From Kiloniellales bacterium (GTDB lineage: Bacteria > Pseudomonadota > Alphaproteobacteria > Kiloniellales > JAKSBE01), in contig JASJBF010000003.1 of assembly GCA_030066685.1 (NCBI GenBank), forward strand, positions 1-64,000: a stretch of DNA of 64,000 nucleotides, in the 5' to 3' direction. The notes beneath the pieces are model-generated. The model was not told the DNA's origin. It made no database searches and saw only the letters and a program-made list of their open reading frames with translations. The position numbers and the translations under genes were made by a program. Position 1 is the first letter of the stretch. Every line of letters starts with the position of its first letter. Shown piece by piece: positions 55,607 through 64,000 of this stretch.

Positions 55607-56695
55607 CTAAATCAGCTTCTCCAGCCCCGGACGGCTCCGCCATTCGCCGCGCATGCGTTGCAGCGTGGCAGCCGAGAGGTAGTCGTCGACCCGGCCGGCG
55701 ACGTGGGCGATGGTCGCGGCGTCGGTGTTCTCGGCCGACCAATCCTCGGCGTTTTCGGCGGCATGCTTATCGGCGGCGCGGTCGCGGCGGTGCAGGACCC
55801 GCCACTTCGCGCACCAGGTGATAGCGCGCAGGAAGAGCAAGCGGCGCAGCGGCACGAGCCAGGGCCCGAGCGCGGCGGCCAGATCCGGGGCGGCGATCTC
55901 CAGGTAGTGGCGGTAGAAGACCGCGACCTCGTCGATGGAAAGCTCGGCGTAGACCTCCAGGTCCCAGGTGGTCGAGGAGTAGACCGTGGCGTGGGCGAGA
56001 TCGATGCCGGGCGAACCGTAGAGCGCCTTCTCCAGGTCGACGATCACCGCCTTGGCCTCGCCGTCCGGACTTCCCTCGATCAGGAAGTTGCCGGGGTGGG
56101 TGTCGGTTAGCACCAGGGTGATGGGCTGCGGCCGTCCCGCGACCTCGGCTCGGAAGCCGCGGGCCCAGGCCAGCTCGTCCTCGATCTCGGCGCGGGCCTG
56201 CGCGCTTAGGCCGGCCTCGTCGAGAAAGCGGGCCTGAGCTTCGATCTCTTGCATCGCCCCGGCCACCGGGTCGCGATGGTCCTCCAGCGGCGGCCGCTGC
56301 TCGGGCGGCGGCAGCGGCAGGGAATGCACCCGCGCCATGCAGGCGGCCAGGGCCGGCAGGTCCCGGGGCAGGCTCGGCGGCCGGCCGGCGATCTCCTCGA
56401 CCAGCAGCGCGCCCATGGGTAGCGCCGCGCTCGGCGGCAGTAGGCCGTGCAGCTTCGGCGCCTGGCCGCTGCGGCTGGCGCGCTCGAAGCAGGTGGCCTG
56501 GTAGCGCAGGTTGACCTCGGCCGAGAGGCCGAACTGGCTCTGCTTGGGCACCCGCAGCAGCAGGCCGCGCCCGGCGACGCGGATGTGGTCGTGCGCCAGG
56601 CCTTTGTCCTGCAGCGGCACGAGGTCCGCCGGCGCGACCGCGGCGAAGCCGGGCAGCCGGACCAGGGCGGCATGGAGTGCGGGCAAGTCGGCCAT
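55607..56695 (-). CDS. APH-fold phosphotransferase (aminoglycoside/choline-kinase-like)
   Basis: The 362-residue protein has a kinase-like fold: IRVAGRGLLLRVPKQSQFGL at the nucleotide site, a degenerate catalytic loop LTDTHPGNFLIEG (usual HxDxxxxN, here TDTHPGN), and the metal-binding IVDLEKALYGSPGIDLA. The substrate is unknown. Start at 56695 (MADLPALHAAL) is preferred to one six codons earlier. Confidence 0.8.
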   Translation of the reverse strand: MADLPALHAALVRLPGFAAVAPADLVPLQDKGLAHDHIRVAGRGLLLRVPKQSQFGLSAEVNLRYQATCFERASRSGQAPKLHGLLPPSAALPMGALLVEEIAGRPPSLPRDLPALAACMARVHSLPLPPPEQRPPLEDHRDPVAGAMQEIEAQARFLDEAGLSAQARAEIEDELAWARGFRAEVAGRPQPITLVLTDTHPGNFLIEGSPDGEAKAVIVDLEKALYGSPGIDLAHATVYSSTTWDLEVYAELSIDEVAVFYRHYLEIAAPDLAAALGPWLVPLRRLLFLRAITWCAKWRVLHRRDRAADKHAAENAEDWSAENTDAATIAHVAGRVDDYLSAATLQRMRGEWRSRPGLEKLI

Positions 56696-56847
56696 GGCGG
56701 CGATAAAGGGCAAAAGCCTGCGGGAGTCAATTCGTCCCGCGCCCGGCGAGGGCGGATCCCGGGCCTTTCGGTGCGCGCTGCATTTTGGGTTATAGTCCTC
56801 GGCGAAGCGGTCCCTCGAGCCCTCGGGAGGCCGCGGCAGGGGAGCGG

Positions 56848-59190
56848 ATGGAGCGATCGATGCCTGGAATTCGGAGCGGGTCGTCCCGCCGGACGGGACT
56901 CTTGGCCTCGGGCCGGCGTCTTCTGCCGCTCGGCCTGATTATCGTGATCCTCGCCGCCGCCTGGGCGCCCGGCGCCGCCCATGCCCAGGCCTTCATCGGC
57001 CAGACCGCCGGCGAGGAGACGCCGGCCGCCGAGGAGGTCGCGCTGCCGGAAGAGCTGACGCCGGCGCAGGTTCGGGGGCTGGTCGCCGGGCTTTCCGACG
57101 AGCAGGTCCGCGCCATCCTCATCGAGCAGCTCGACAAGGCCGCCAAGCCCGAAGCGGAGGGCGCCGACGCGGGCTCCCTCGGCATGCTGATGGGTATCGA
57201 GGACGTGGGTGGGACCTTGCAGGGCCGCCTCGCCGAGGTACTCGCGCAGGCCCCCGAGGCGCCCTCCATGCTGACCCTGGTCGCGACCCGGCTGGAAGGC
57301 AGCGGCGGGATCCTAATCACGCTGCTCGGGCTGCTGGTCGTCCTCGGTCTCGGCTTCGCGGCACGCTTCTTCTGGCGCCGCTTCGTCGGCAAGCACCAGG
57401 AAAAGCTCGCGGCACGAAGTGCCGACATCGGCGCTTACGCCTCCCTCGCCGTCATCGGGGATGCCATCGTCTGGTTGCTGTTGGAGCTCTCCGGCGTGGT
57501 CATCTTCTATGTGGCGGCGATCGTCGTGGTCTTCACCTTCTGGCACGGCGACGAGGCGGCCCGCTTCTTCCTCGGCACCTTCGTCTCCGCCACCGCCGGC
57601 ACGCTGTTCGTCATGGCGATGACGGAGTTCTTCCTGCCGTTCAAGTGGCGGGTCTACCGGCTCCTGCCTCTTGAGGACCGGCCGACTCTGCGGGTCCGTC
57701 GCTTCATGCTTGCGTTGGCGTTGATCTGGAACTTCGGGTTCCTCACCTGCGCCCTCCTGGCGATCTACGGGGCGCCGCCGACGATGCACCTGTTCCTGGT
57801 GATGATGGTGGGGACGGTCTTCATCTTGCTGCTTATCGTTGGGCTGTGGACCATCCGCAAAGACGTTGCCGCCCTGATCCGCGGCGACTCCGAGGAATCC
57901 GGCGGCTGGAGCTACCTGCGCCGCCTGCTGGCCGACAGCTGGCATTACCTGGCCAGCGCCTACATGCTGCTGGTCTTCGGTCTCGCCATGGGACAGCTCC
58001 TGCTGCAGGGCGAGCAGACCAACAACACCAACACCGGGCTGATCAGCCTACTGCTCTTCGTCGCCGCGCCGGCGCTGGACATCATGATCGGGCGCTTCCT
58101 CTCCGCGCGCTACGGCGCCGACAGCGCCGTCTGCGCCGCCTTGAGGCGCGCCATACGGGTCCTGATCGTGGTCGGCGCCGCGGCGGTCTTCCTGTCGCTC
58201 TGGGGCTTCCACGTCGAGGCTCTCGAGGGCATCGGGATCGGCGGCTGGCTGGTCGCGGCGACGATCAACGTCGGCGTCACGGCCCTGGTCGGCTACGTCA
58301 TCTGGCAGCTGGTCAGCGCCATGATCGACAGCCGCCTTGAGGCCGAAGGCGGCGGCGAACCGGGCGAGCACGCGGCCCCCGGCGGCGAGGGCGGCGGCGC
58401 CGGCGCGACCCGGACGGCGACCCTGCTGCCGCTGCTGCGCTCCTTCGCCTTCGCCACCATCGCGGTCATGGCGGTCATGACCGCGCTCTCGGGCCTCGGG
58501 GTCGACATCGGCCCGCTGCTGGCCGGCGCCGGCGTGGTCGGCATCGCCATCGGCTTCGGCGCCCAGACCCTGGTACGGGACATCGTCTCCGGCGCCTTTT
58601 TCCTGATCGACGACGCCTTCCGCATGGGCGAATACATCGACGTCGGCGCCGCCAAGGGCACGGTGGAGAAGATCTCGGTCCGCAGCCTGCGCCTGCGCCA
58701 CCATCGCGGGCCGTTGAACACCATTCCCTTCGGGGAGATCCGGACCCTGACCAACTACTCGCGCGACTGGGTGATCATGAAGCTGCCGATGCGGCTGACC
58801 TACGACACCGATCCCGTGAAGGTGAAGAAGATCGTCAAGCAGATCGGCCTGGAGATGTCCGAGGACCCGGATCTGGGCCCGATGCTGCTGGATCCGCCGA
58901 AGTCCCAGGGCGTCCTGCAGATGGACGACTCGGCGATGATCCTGCGGGTGAAGTTCATGGCCAAGCCTGGGGAACAGTTCGTCCTACGCCGCGAGCTGCT
59001 GCACCGGATTCGCGCCGCCTTCGCGCGGGAGGGCATCACCTTCGCCAGCCGCGAGGTCACCGTCCACGTGAGCGGCGACGCCGAGAACGGCAAGACCAAG
59101 GAAGCCGCCGCCGCGGCCGCCCGCCGGATCCTGGACGACGAGGCCGAACGCCAGCAGGCTGCCGCCGCCGGCGCCGGGGATACCCGCTAG
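56848..59190 (+). CDS. Large MscS-family mechanosensitive channel
   Basis: The 780-residue protein has a signal peptide (cleaved near AHAQA), a periplasmic N-terminal part of about 100 residues, around ten membrane helices, and a C-terminal MscS module. The pore helix is in LLAGAGVVGIAIGFGAQTLV, followed by VRDIVSGAFFLIDDAFRMGE and the beta domain GTVEKISVRSLRLRHHRGPL. Its length and layout resemble YbiO. It should open under membrane tension to release solutes. GGGGAG precedes the ATG at 56848. It overlaps the LysE gene by four bases at the 3' ends. Confidence 0.9.
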   Translation: MERSMPGIRSGSSRRTGLLASGRRLLPLGLIIVILAAAWAPGAAHAQAFIGQTAGEETPAAEEVALPEELTPAQVRGLVAGLSDEQVRAILIEQLDKAAKPEAEGADAGSLGMLMGIEDVGGTLQGRLAEVLAQAPEAPSMLTLVATRLEGSGGILITLLGLLVVLGLGFAARFFWRRFVGKHQEKLAARSADIGAYASLAVIGDAIVWLLLELSGVVIFYVAAIVVVFTFWHGDEAARFFLGTFVSATAGTLFVMAMTEFFLPFKWRVYRLLPLEDRPTLRVRRFMLALALIWNFGFLTCALLAIYGAPPTMHLFLVMMVGTVFILLLIVGLWTIRKDVAALIRGDSEESGGWSYLRRLLADSWHYLASAYMLLVFGLAMGQLLLQGEQTNNTNTGLISLLLFVAAPALDIMIGRFLSARYGADSAVCAALRRAIRVLIVVGAAAVFLSLWGFHVEALEGIGIGGWLVAATINVGVTALVGYVIWQLVSAMIDSRLEAEGGGEPGEHAAPGGEGGGAGATRTATLLPLLRSFAFATIAVMAVMTALSGLGVDIGPLLAGAGVVGIAIGFGAQTLVRDIVSGAFFLIDDAFRMGEYIDVGAAKGTVEKISVRSLRLRHHRGPLNTIPFGEIRTLTNYSRDWVIMKLPMRLTYDTDPVKVKKIVKQIGLEMSEDPDLGPMLLDPPKSQGVLQMDDSAMILRVKFMAKPGEQFVLRRELLHRIRAAFAREGITFASREVTVHVSGDAENGKTKEAAAAAARRILDDEAERQQAAAAGAGDTR

Positions 59191-59828
59191 AGCCGGCTGC
59201 TGAGCAGCTTGAGCCCTGCGAGGCCGAAGAATGCGCAGAGGGCCGCCTGAATCGCCCGTCGCGCCTTGCCGTAGAGCCGCAGCATGGCGGTCGTTGAGAA
59301 GGCCAGGGCGTAGAGGCAGTGGATCAGCAGCGACAGAAGGCCGGTGCCTGCCACGATGACGAAGGCGACCCAGAGCGGCGCGTCGGGCTGGAGGCCGAGG
59401 GAGATGATCGCGATCCAGGCCAGGGCGGCCTTGGGGTTGGTCATCTGGATCGCCAGGCCGCGCAGGAAATAGCCGAAGGGGCCGCGCCGGCCGCCGGACA
59501 GCGTCGTCGCGGCAATGTCGTGGGCAGAGGCTGCGGCGCGGAACGATTTGTAGGCGAGCCACAGCAGGTAGAGGCCGCCCACGACCTTAATGACCGTCAG
59601 CGCCGCGGCGTAGGAGGCGAGCAGGGCGGAGAGGCCGGCCGCCGTCAGCAGGGCCCAGCAGCAGGATCCGGCGGCGACGCCGCCCGCCAAGCCCAAACCG
59701 GCGCGCCGTCCGGCGCTCATCGAGGTCCCCAGGATCGCCAGGACGTTCGGGCCGGGGCTCATGATGGACAGCAGGAAGGCCGAATAGGCCAGAAAGATTC
59801 CGGGCAGGTAGGTCGACAGCTCGGCCAT
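59187..59828 (-). CDS. LysE/RhtB-family exporter
   Basis: The 213-residue membrane protein has about six helices and the family start FLLSIMSPGPNVLAILGTSM, then GGLYLLWLAYKSFR and NPKAALAWIAIISL. It should export amino acids or related small molecules; the substrate cannot be told from sequence. Confidence 0.92.
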   Translation of the reverse strand: MAELSTYLPGIFLAYSAFLLSIMSPGPNVLAILGTSMSAGRRAGLGLAGGVAAGSCCWALLTAAGLSALLASYAAALTVIKVVGGLYLLWLAYKSFRAAASAHDIAATTLSGGRRGPFGYFLRGLAIQMTNPKAALAWIAIISLGLQPDAPLWVAFVIVAGTGLLSLLIHCLYALAFSTTAMLRLYGKARRAIQAALCAFFGLAGLKLLSSRL

Positions 59829-60022
59829 GCGCTCGCTTTCCAGGTGGCGTCTTCGGTAGCAGCGGTCTGTATAGCAGAGGCCTCCCGACAGAGGCTTGTC
59901 AGGAGGCTTGCCGTCGGGATTGGAGCGATCCGATTGCCCGCATGGGCCAACATCCGGGCTTCGCGTGTTTCCGCTGATGCCGCACTGTGGGGCCGGGTTC
60001 TTATTGCCGGAGGCGCTGCAAC

Positions 60023-60394
60023 ATGGATCGTGACCCGCTCGACACGTTCGGCTCCTTTCTTATGAGGAAGTTCAGAGACAGAGCCATCGACCGATACGAT
60101 CTCTTGGCGCGCGGGCACTTCAAGGCGCCGCGCGATCAAGAGCTGCAGAACGACCTCGCGTCCTTGAGCGCGGCGCAACGGGACATCGTTCGGAACTGCG
60201 TGATCGACTGTGTCGACGGCGGGCTGCACGACTTCCTATTCGCCTTGCAGGAAACCGCCGACTTCGAGAACGAGGTCCGGGTCATGGTCGACGGCAAGAA
60301 CGTCGCGGAGATCAGTGACGGCCTCCAGGGCGAGCTCTTCTCGGAAGACGGCTGGTTCGCCCGCTTCAGCGCCTATGGCGAGCCGGCGGATTAG
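60023..60394 (+). CDS. Hypothetical protein, 123 residues
   Basis: A soluble acidic protein with VRNCVIDCVDGGLHDFLFAL and ISDGLQGELFSEDGWFARFS. The pattern of a helical N-terminal half and a short beta-rich end recalls small immunity-like proteins, but I do not recognise the family. GGAGG lies nine bases before the ATG at 60023. Confidence 0.7.
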   Translation: MDRDPLDTFGSFLMRKFRDRAIDRYDLLARGHFKAPRDQELQNDLASLSAAQRDIVRNCVIDCVDGGLHDFLFALQETADFENEVRVMVDGKNVAEISDGLQGELFSEDGWFARFSAYGEPAD

Positions 60395-60488
60395 CGCCCC
60401 CGCCGGTTTCTTTCCTTGGCCTGCGGTCCGAAGGCACCACATGCTTCGGTACACCGGTGATCTTTGCGAAAAGAAGAGGTCGAGAGCC

Positions 60489-60956
60489 ATGGCAGGTGAG
60501 AAGAAGGCCCGCGCGATCGGATTCAACCACGTGGCGCTGGAGGTCGGCGACATTGGCGAGGCGCTCGAGTTCTACGGCCGTTTCCTGGACTTCGAGCTGC
60601 AGAGCCGGAGCGAGACCATGGCCTTCATCTATTTCGGCGACCAGTTCGTTAATTTCTCAAAGGGCCGCCGCCAGGCCCCGGACGACGCCCGCCACCTCGG
60701 GCTGGTGGTCGACGACAAGGAGGCGGTGCGGGCGCAGCTCGACGAGATGGGGGTCGAGATCCTGCCCGGCCCCTTCCTCGACTTCCTCGATCCCTGGGGC
60801 AACCGGATCGAGATCGTCGGCTACCGGAACATCCAGTTCACCAAGGCCCCCGAGGTCCTGCGCGGCATGGGCCTGGCGCATCTCGAGAAATCCGAAAAAG
60901 CCTTGGATGAGCTCGCCAAGAAGGGCATGGCTCCCGATCCCGCCGGCGACCGATAG
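60489..60956 (+). CDS. VOC-family (glyoxalase/dioxygenase-fold) protein
   Basis: The 155-residue protein has a vicinal-oxygen-chelate fold: IGFNHVALEVGDIGEALEFY with a metal-type His, ARHLGLVVDDKEAV with a second His, and FLDPWGNRIEIVGY with a Glu. The ligand set fits a metal enzyme; the substrate is unknown. A C-terminal helical extension follows the VOC domain. Confidence 0.85.
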   Translation: MAGEKKARAIGFNHVALEVGDIGEALEFYGRFLDFELQSRSETMAFIYFGDQFVNFSKGRRQAPDDARHLGLVVDDKEAVRAQLDEMGVEILPGPFLDFLDPWGNRIEIVGYRNIQFTKAPEVLRGMGLAHLEKSEKALDELAKKGMAPDPAGDR

Positions 60957-61007
60957 GGGTTAGCCTTTGGGGTCACTTCGTCTGGAGGGCTGTGCTATCA
61001 CGCGGGC

Positions 61008-61697
61008 ATGGCGGTTGCGAAACTCGACATCGTGATCCCCGTGCTGGGCGCGCCGCCGGCGTTGGCGGCGACCCTGGCCGCCCTGGAAGAGAGGCGGGCG
61101 GCAGGTCTGGTCGGCGAGGTGGTCCTGGTCAGCGGCGACGGCGACCCCGAATTGCGGCAGCGCTTCGGCGAGGCAGCGCGGGTGATCGCCGCCGCTGCCG
61201 GACGCGGCCAGCAACTGGCGGCGGGCGCGCAGGCCTGCGATGCACCCTGGCTGCTGTTCCTGCATGCGGACACCCGGCTCGGCGCGGGCTGGGCGGCCCA
61301 GGCGAAGGCCTTTGTGTCCGGAACGCCGGGCGGTGAGCGGGCCGCTGCCTTCCGACTCGCCTTCGACGCCTCGCACGGCGCGGCGAGGTTCATCGCGGCC
61401 CTGGCCAACTGGCGCAGCCGCCGGCTGGGCCTGCCCTACGGCGACCAGGGGCTGCTGATTTCGCGCAAGCTCTACGAAGAGGTCGGCGGCTTCCGGCCGC
61501 TCGTCCTGATGGAGGACGTCGATCTGGTGCGGCGGATCGGCCGGCGGCGCCTGATTATCCTGGAGGGCCGCGCGGTGACCTCGGCCGACCGCTACCGCCG
61601 CGACGGCTGGTGGCTCAGGCCCCTGCGCAACCTCTCGGTCCTGACGCTCTACTTCCTCGGCGTGCCGCCGGCGACCCTGCGCCGGCTCTACGGCTAG
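61008..61697 (+). CDS. TIGR04283-type glycosyltransferase (GT2)
   Basis: The 229-residue protein has a GT-A fold: LDIVIPVLGAPPALAATLAA, AAAAGRGQQLAAGAQACDAP, LLFLHADTRLG with the DxD-like motif, and LPYGDQGLLISRKLYEEVGG. Proteins of this group are annotated in arsenosugar or membrane-linked sugar transfer, next to TIGR04282 partners. That partner is the very next gene, 10 bases away. Confidence 0.88.
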   Translation: MAVAKLDIVIPVLGAPPALAATLAALEERRAAGLVGEVVLVSGDGDPELRQRFGEAARVIAAAAGRGQQLAAGAQACDAPWLLFLHADTRLGAGWAAQAKAFVSGTPGGERAAAFRLAFDASHGAARFIAALANWRSRRLGLPYGDQGLLISRKLYEEVGGFRPLVLMEDVDLVRRIGRRRLIILEGRAVTSADRYRRDGWWLRPLRNLSVLTLYFLGVPPATLRRLYG

Positions 61698-61707
61698 GCA
61701 CCGCGCC

Positions 61708-62358
61708 TTGTCGTCCGCCCGGAGAAAACCCGCCCGGCACCTGGTGATCTTCGCCCGCGCCCCGCGCCTGGGGCGGGTCAAGCGGCGGCTGGCAAAGGAT
61801 TTGGGCGCGCTCGTCGCTCTTCGTTTCCACCGCCTCAACACCCGTGTCCTGCTGCGCCGGCTGTTGGGCGATCCGCGCTGGACTACCTGGCTCGCGGTGA
61901 CGCCCGATCCGGCCGCGCGGGACACGGGCGCCGTTTGGCGCCATCGCGGGCCCTTGCTCGCCCAGGGGGCAGGCGACCTCGGGGCGCGGATGGGCCGGGT
62001 GCTGCGCTGGCTGCCGCCCGGGCCGGTGGTCATCCTCGGTAGCGACATTCCGGGCATCGACCCGACGCGCGTTGCCGCCGCCTTCCGGGCCCTGGGGCGG
62101 GCCGACTTCGTGCTCGGGCCGGCGGCCGACGGCGGCTACTGGCTGATCGGCGCGCGGCGCCGGCCGGCCCTGCGTTTGTCCTTCGCCGGCGTGCGTTGGG
62201 GCGGGCCGCAGGCCCTGGCGGACACCCGCGCGAAGATGGCCGGTCGCGTGGTGCTTCTGGACGAACTTCAAGACGTCGACACCGCCGCCGACCTGGCGCG
62301 GATCGATCCGGCAGCCTGGACGCGGCTGGTCACTCCGCCGCGTCGAGGTGCTCCTTGA
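61708..62358 (+). CDS. TIGR04282 (DUF2064) glycosyltransferase-like protein
   Basis: The 216-residue protein has HLVIFARAPRLGRVKRRLAK, VVILGSDIPGIDPTRVAAAF and VLGPAADGGYWLIGARR, typical of the group linked to TIGR04283. The start is a TTG at 61708 directly after the previous gene. The last 29 bases overlap the convergent moaB. The pair's substrate here is not known; arsenosugar biosynthesis is a family-level label only. Confidence 0.88.
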   Translation: MSSARRKPARHLVIFARAPRLGRVKRRLAKDLGALVALRFHRLNTRVLLRRLLGDPRWTTWLAVTPDPAARDTGAVWRHRGPLLAQGAGDLGARMGRVLRWLPPGPVVILGSDIPGIDPTRVAAAFRALGRADFVLGPAADGGYWLIGARRRPALRLSFAGVRWGGPQALADTRAKMAGRVVLLDELQDVDTAADLARIDPAAWTRLVTPPRRGAP

Positions 62359-62875
62359 GCCGCGGCATGAGCTCCGCGAGGTTGCAGGGCCGGTGCCGGA
62401 TGTCGAGCTGGTAGCGCAGGATCTCCTGCCAGCCGTCCCGGCAGGCCGAGGGCGAGCCGGGCAGGGCGAAGAGGTAGGTGCCGTCGGCGACGCCGCCGAT
62501 GGCCCGGCTCTGGATCGTCGAGGTGCCGACCTTCTGGAAGCTGATCCAGCGGAACAGCTCGCCGAAGCCCTGGATCTCCTTCTCGATCACCGCGGCGAAG
62601 GCCTCCGGCGTCACGTCGCGTCCGGTCACCCCGGTGCCGCCGGTCGAGATCACCACGTCGACCTCGGGATCGGCCGCCAGGGCGCGCAGCTTGGCCTCGA
62701 GCGCGGCCTGCTCGTCGCGCAGGATCTCGCGGCGTACCACCTTGTGGCCGTCGGCCTCGATCAGCTCCTGCAGGGTCCGTCCGGACTTGTCGTCCTCGAG
62801 GGTCCTGCTGTCGGAGACCGTCAGGACCGCGATGTTGACCGCTTGGAAGGGCCTGCGGTCATCGATGTTTGCCAT
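62330..62875 (-). CDS. moaB: Molybdenum cofactor biosynthesis protein B
   Basis: The 181-residue protein has the MoaB/MogA molybdopterin-binding motifs VLTVSDSRTLEDDKSG, ISTGGTGVTGRDVTPEA, and LFALPGSPSACRDGW. It adenylates molybdopterin or takes part in that step. The ATG at 62875 fits the family N-terminus better than one seven codons upstream. It overlaps the lytic transglycosylase stop by 17 bases on the same strand. Confidence 0.92.
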   Translation of the reverse strand: MANIDDRRPFQAVNIAVLTVSDSRTLEDDKSGRTLQELIEADGHKVVRREILRDEQAALEAKLRALAADPEVDVVISTGGTGVTGRDVTPEAFAAVIEKEIQGFGELFRWISFQKVGTSTIQSRAIGGVADGTYLFALPGSPSACRDGWQEILRYQLDIRHRPCNLAELMPRLKEHLDAAE

Positions 62876-64000
62876 TCTGTGCCACCCCGTTCGCACTCCC
62901 GTCGAGCGCCTTATAGCTCGGCCAGTCGCCGGCCGCCAGGGCGTCCAGCGACGGTGCGGGCTGGCCGAGGCGCTCCCTGTATATCCATAGATTGGTCAGG
63001 ACCCGCTCGATGAAAAGGCGGGTCTCGCGGGCGGGCAGGCTTTCGATGAACAGCAGCGGATCGTTGTCGTAGCTCATCCGCTTCTGCCAGCGGCCCAGGT
63101 TGCCGGGGCCGCCGTTGTAGGCCGCGGTCAGGCGGAAGAGGTTGCCGCCGACCCGGGCGTTGTCCAGCAGGTGGGCGAGGTACTTCTGGCCCAGCTCGAT
63201 GTTCAGCTCGGGATCGAACAGCCGGTCGCGCCCGGAGCGGCGCTGCAGGCTGCGATCGCGGCCGATGAAGCTGGCGGTGCGCGGCATCAGCTGCATCAGG
63301 CCGCGGGCCCCGTCCGGGCTCTTGGCCCGGGTTTTGAAGGCCGATTCCTGGCGCATGAAGGCGTAGACCAGGGCGCGGTCGACCCGGAAGCCCTTGCGCG
63401 GCTCCCAGGGCGGCAGGGGATAGAGGGCGACATCCAGGGAGGTGCCGTTCCAGGTCGCCTGGCCGGCCCCCTGGTCCAGGCGGCGCGCCAGCTTCAGCGC
63501 GAGCGCCGGCAGGCCGGCCCTGTCAGCCACGGCCAGCAGGGCGTCGACGGTCTCCGGCTCGTTCCAGTCCCGCATCCGCAGCAGCTCGCGCTGCGCCATG
63601 TCGCGCCGGCCGACCTGGACCAGGGCCAGGGCGCGGGCGCCGGCCGGCCGCGCCATCAGGCTCTCGACCATTGCCGGGGTGAAGCGCGGCGGCGTGAAGT
63701 CGAAGCTGGCCTCGATGCCCAGGGCGCGGCGCGCCAGCAGGCCGTAGAAGGTGCGTGGGTAGTCGGCGGCCAGGGCCAGCCAGCGGCTCATCTCGGCCGG
63801 CTGGCGCAGCCGCAGGTGCGCCCGGGCCGCCCAATAGGCGCCCGAGGACTTGTTCCAGGCCGATACCCTGTCCGACTCCGCAAGGGCCTCGAAATGGTGC
63901 GCGGCGGCGGCGAAGTCGCGCAGGCGCCAGGCCGCCAGCCCGGCGGTCCAATGGGCGATCGGGATCTCGCCGCCGGAGCGGCGGGCCGCCGGATCGGCCA
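62859..64000 (-). CDS. Soluble lytic murein transglycosylase, 5' end beyond the window
   Basis: The frame is open to the right edge, well past the internal ATG at 63791; the upstream part (HWTAGLAAWRLRDFAAAAHH and AYWAARAHLRLRQPAEM) is the helical superhelix of Slt-type enzymes. The C-terminal SLT domain has the catalytic Glu in FMRQESAFKTRAKSPDGARG, then LMQLMPRTA and AYNGGPGNLGRW. It cleaves the glycan strand with 1,6-anhydro product. About 380 codons are visible. Confidence 0.93.
   Translation of the reverse strand, partial: ADPAARRSGGEIPIAHWTAGLAAWRLRDFAAAAHHFEALAESDRVSAWNKSSGAYWAARAHLRLRQPAEMSRWLALAADYPRTFYGLLARRALGIEASFDFTPPRFTPAMVESLMARPAGARALALVQVGRRDMAQRELLRMRDWNEPETVDALLAVADRAGLPALALKLARRLDQGAGQATWNGTSLDVALYPLPPWEPRKGFRVDRALVYAFMRQESAFKTRAKSPDGARGLMQLMPRTASFIGRDRSLQRRSGRDRLFDPELNIELGQKYLAHLLDNARVGGNLFRLTAAYNGGPGNLGRWQKRMSYDNDPLLFIESLPARETRLFIERVLTNLWIYRERLGQPAPSLDALAAGDWPSYKALDGSANGVAQNGKHR

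Overview
The window is high-GC DNA from an alphaproteobacterium, most plausibly Rhodospirillales-like. The evidence is a CcrM-type GANTC methyltransferase, an ATP synthase Fo operon with paired b' and b subunits, the ispH-thrB-rnhA run, and the block mutY / DUF721 / DsbA-like / smc / atpI. Genus and species cannot be read from it. I found no rRNA or tRNA gene and no CRISPR array.

Layout. 1-3.4 kb: a multi-PAS histidine kinase (running off the left edge) divergent from an HDOD-PP2C phosphatase. 3.4-6.9 kb: a GcvT-serine hydroxymethyltransferase fusion and a zinc deaminase, both minus strand, each behind a near-identical promoter and leader, separated by a double-hairpin repeat. 6.9-12.4 kb: egtB-egtD (ergothioneine), ispH-thrB-rnhA, and a CDGSH iron-sulfur protein. 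12.4-16.8 kb: a lipoprotein, an exported protein of unknown role and a bifunctional penicillin-binding protein. 16.9-24.3 kb: accessory regulator/enzyme pairs (quinone reductase with LysR, AraC with MFS), a TetR-SDR-DUF2141 operon with a tandem palindromic operator, and a methyltransferase. 24.5-29.4 kb: a tandem glycine riboswitch and gcvT-gcvH-gcvP. 29.7-33.8 kb: small membrane and envelope proteins, a methyltransferase, and a second copy of the double-hairpin repeat. 34-43.5 kb: Fo operon, smc, DsbA-like, DUF721, mutY, hydratase. 43.5-46.7 kb: an animal-type haem peroxidase divergent from an exported caspase/legumain-like protein that lacks its catalytic histidine. 46.8-53.2 kb: amtB-glnK, an adenylate cyclase, ccrM, rnhB, a cation/proton antiporter. 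53.4-53.9 kb: a GIY-YIG nuclease gene bracketed by two 89-bp structured repeats. 54-64 kb: radical SAM protein, APH-type kinase, MscS channel, LysE exporter, VOC protein, a glycosyltransferase pair, moaB and a lytic transglycosylase running off the right edge.

How the genes work together. One-carbon metabolism is the strongest theme: a complete glycine cleavage set (T, H, P) under a glycine riboswitch, and a separate protein that fuses a second T module to a serine hydroxymethyltransferase module. The second theme is small structured repeats. The double-hairpin element occurs twice in opposite orientation, the 89-bp element flanks the GIY-YIG gene, and another palindrome sits inside the gcv operon. 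Paired base changes within the first two families suggest that their hairpin structure is maintained. No single large undescribed system is obvious. The best candidates for new biology are the GcvT-SHMT fusion with its shared leader, the repeat-bracketed GIY-YIG unit, and the peroxidase / pseudo-caspase locus.
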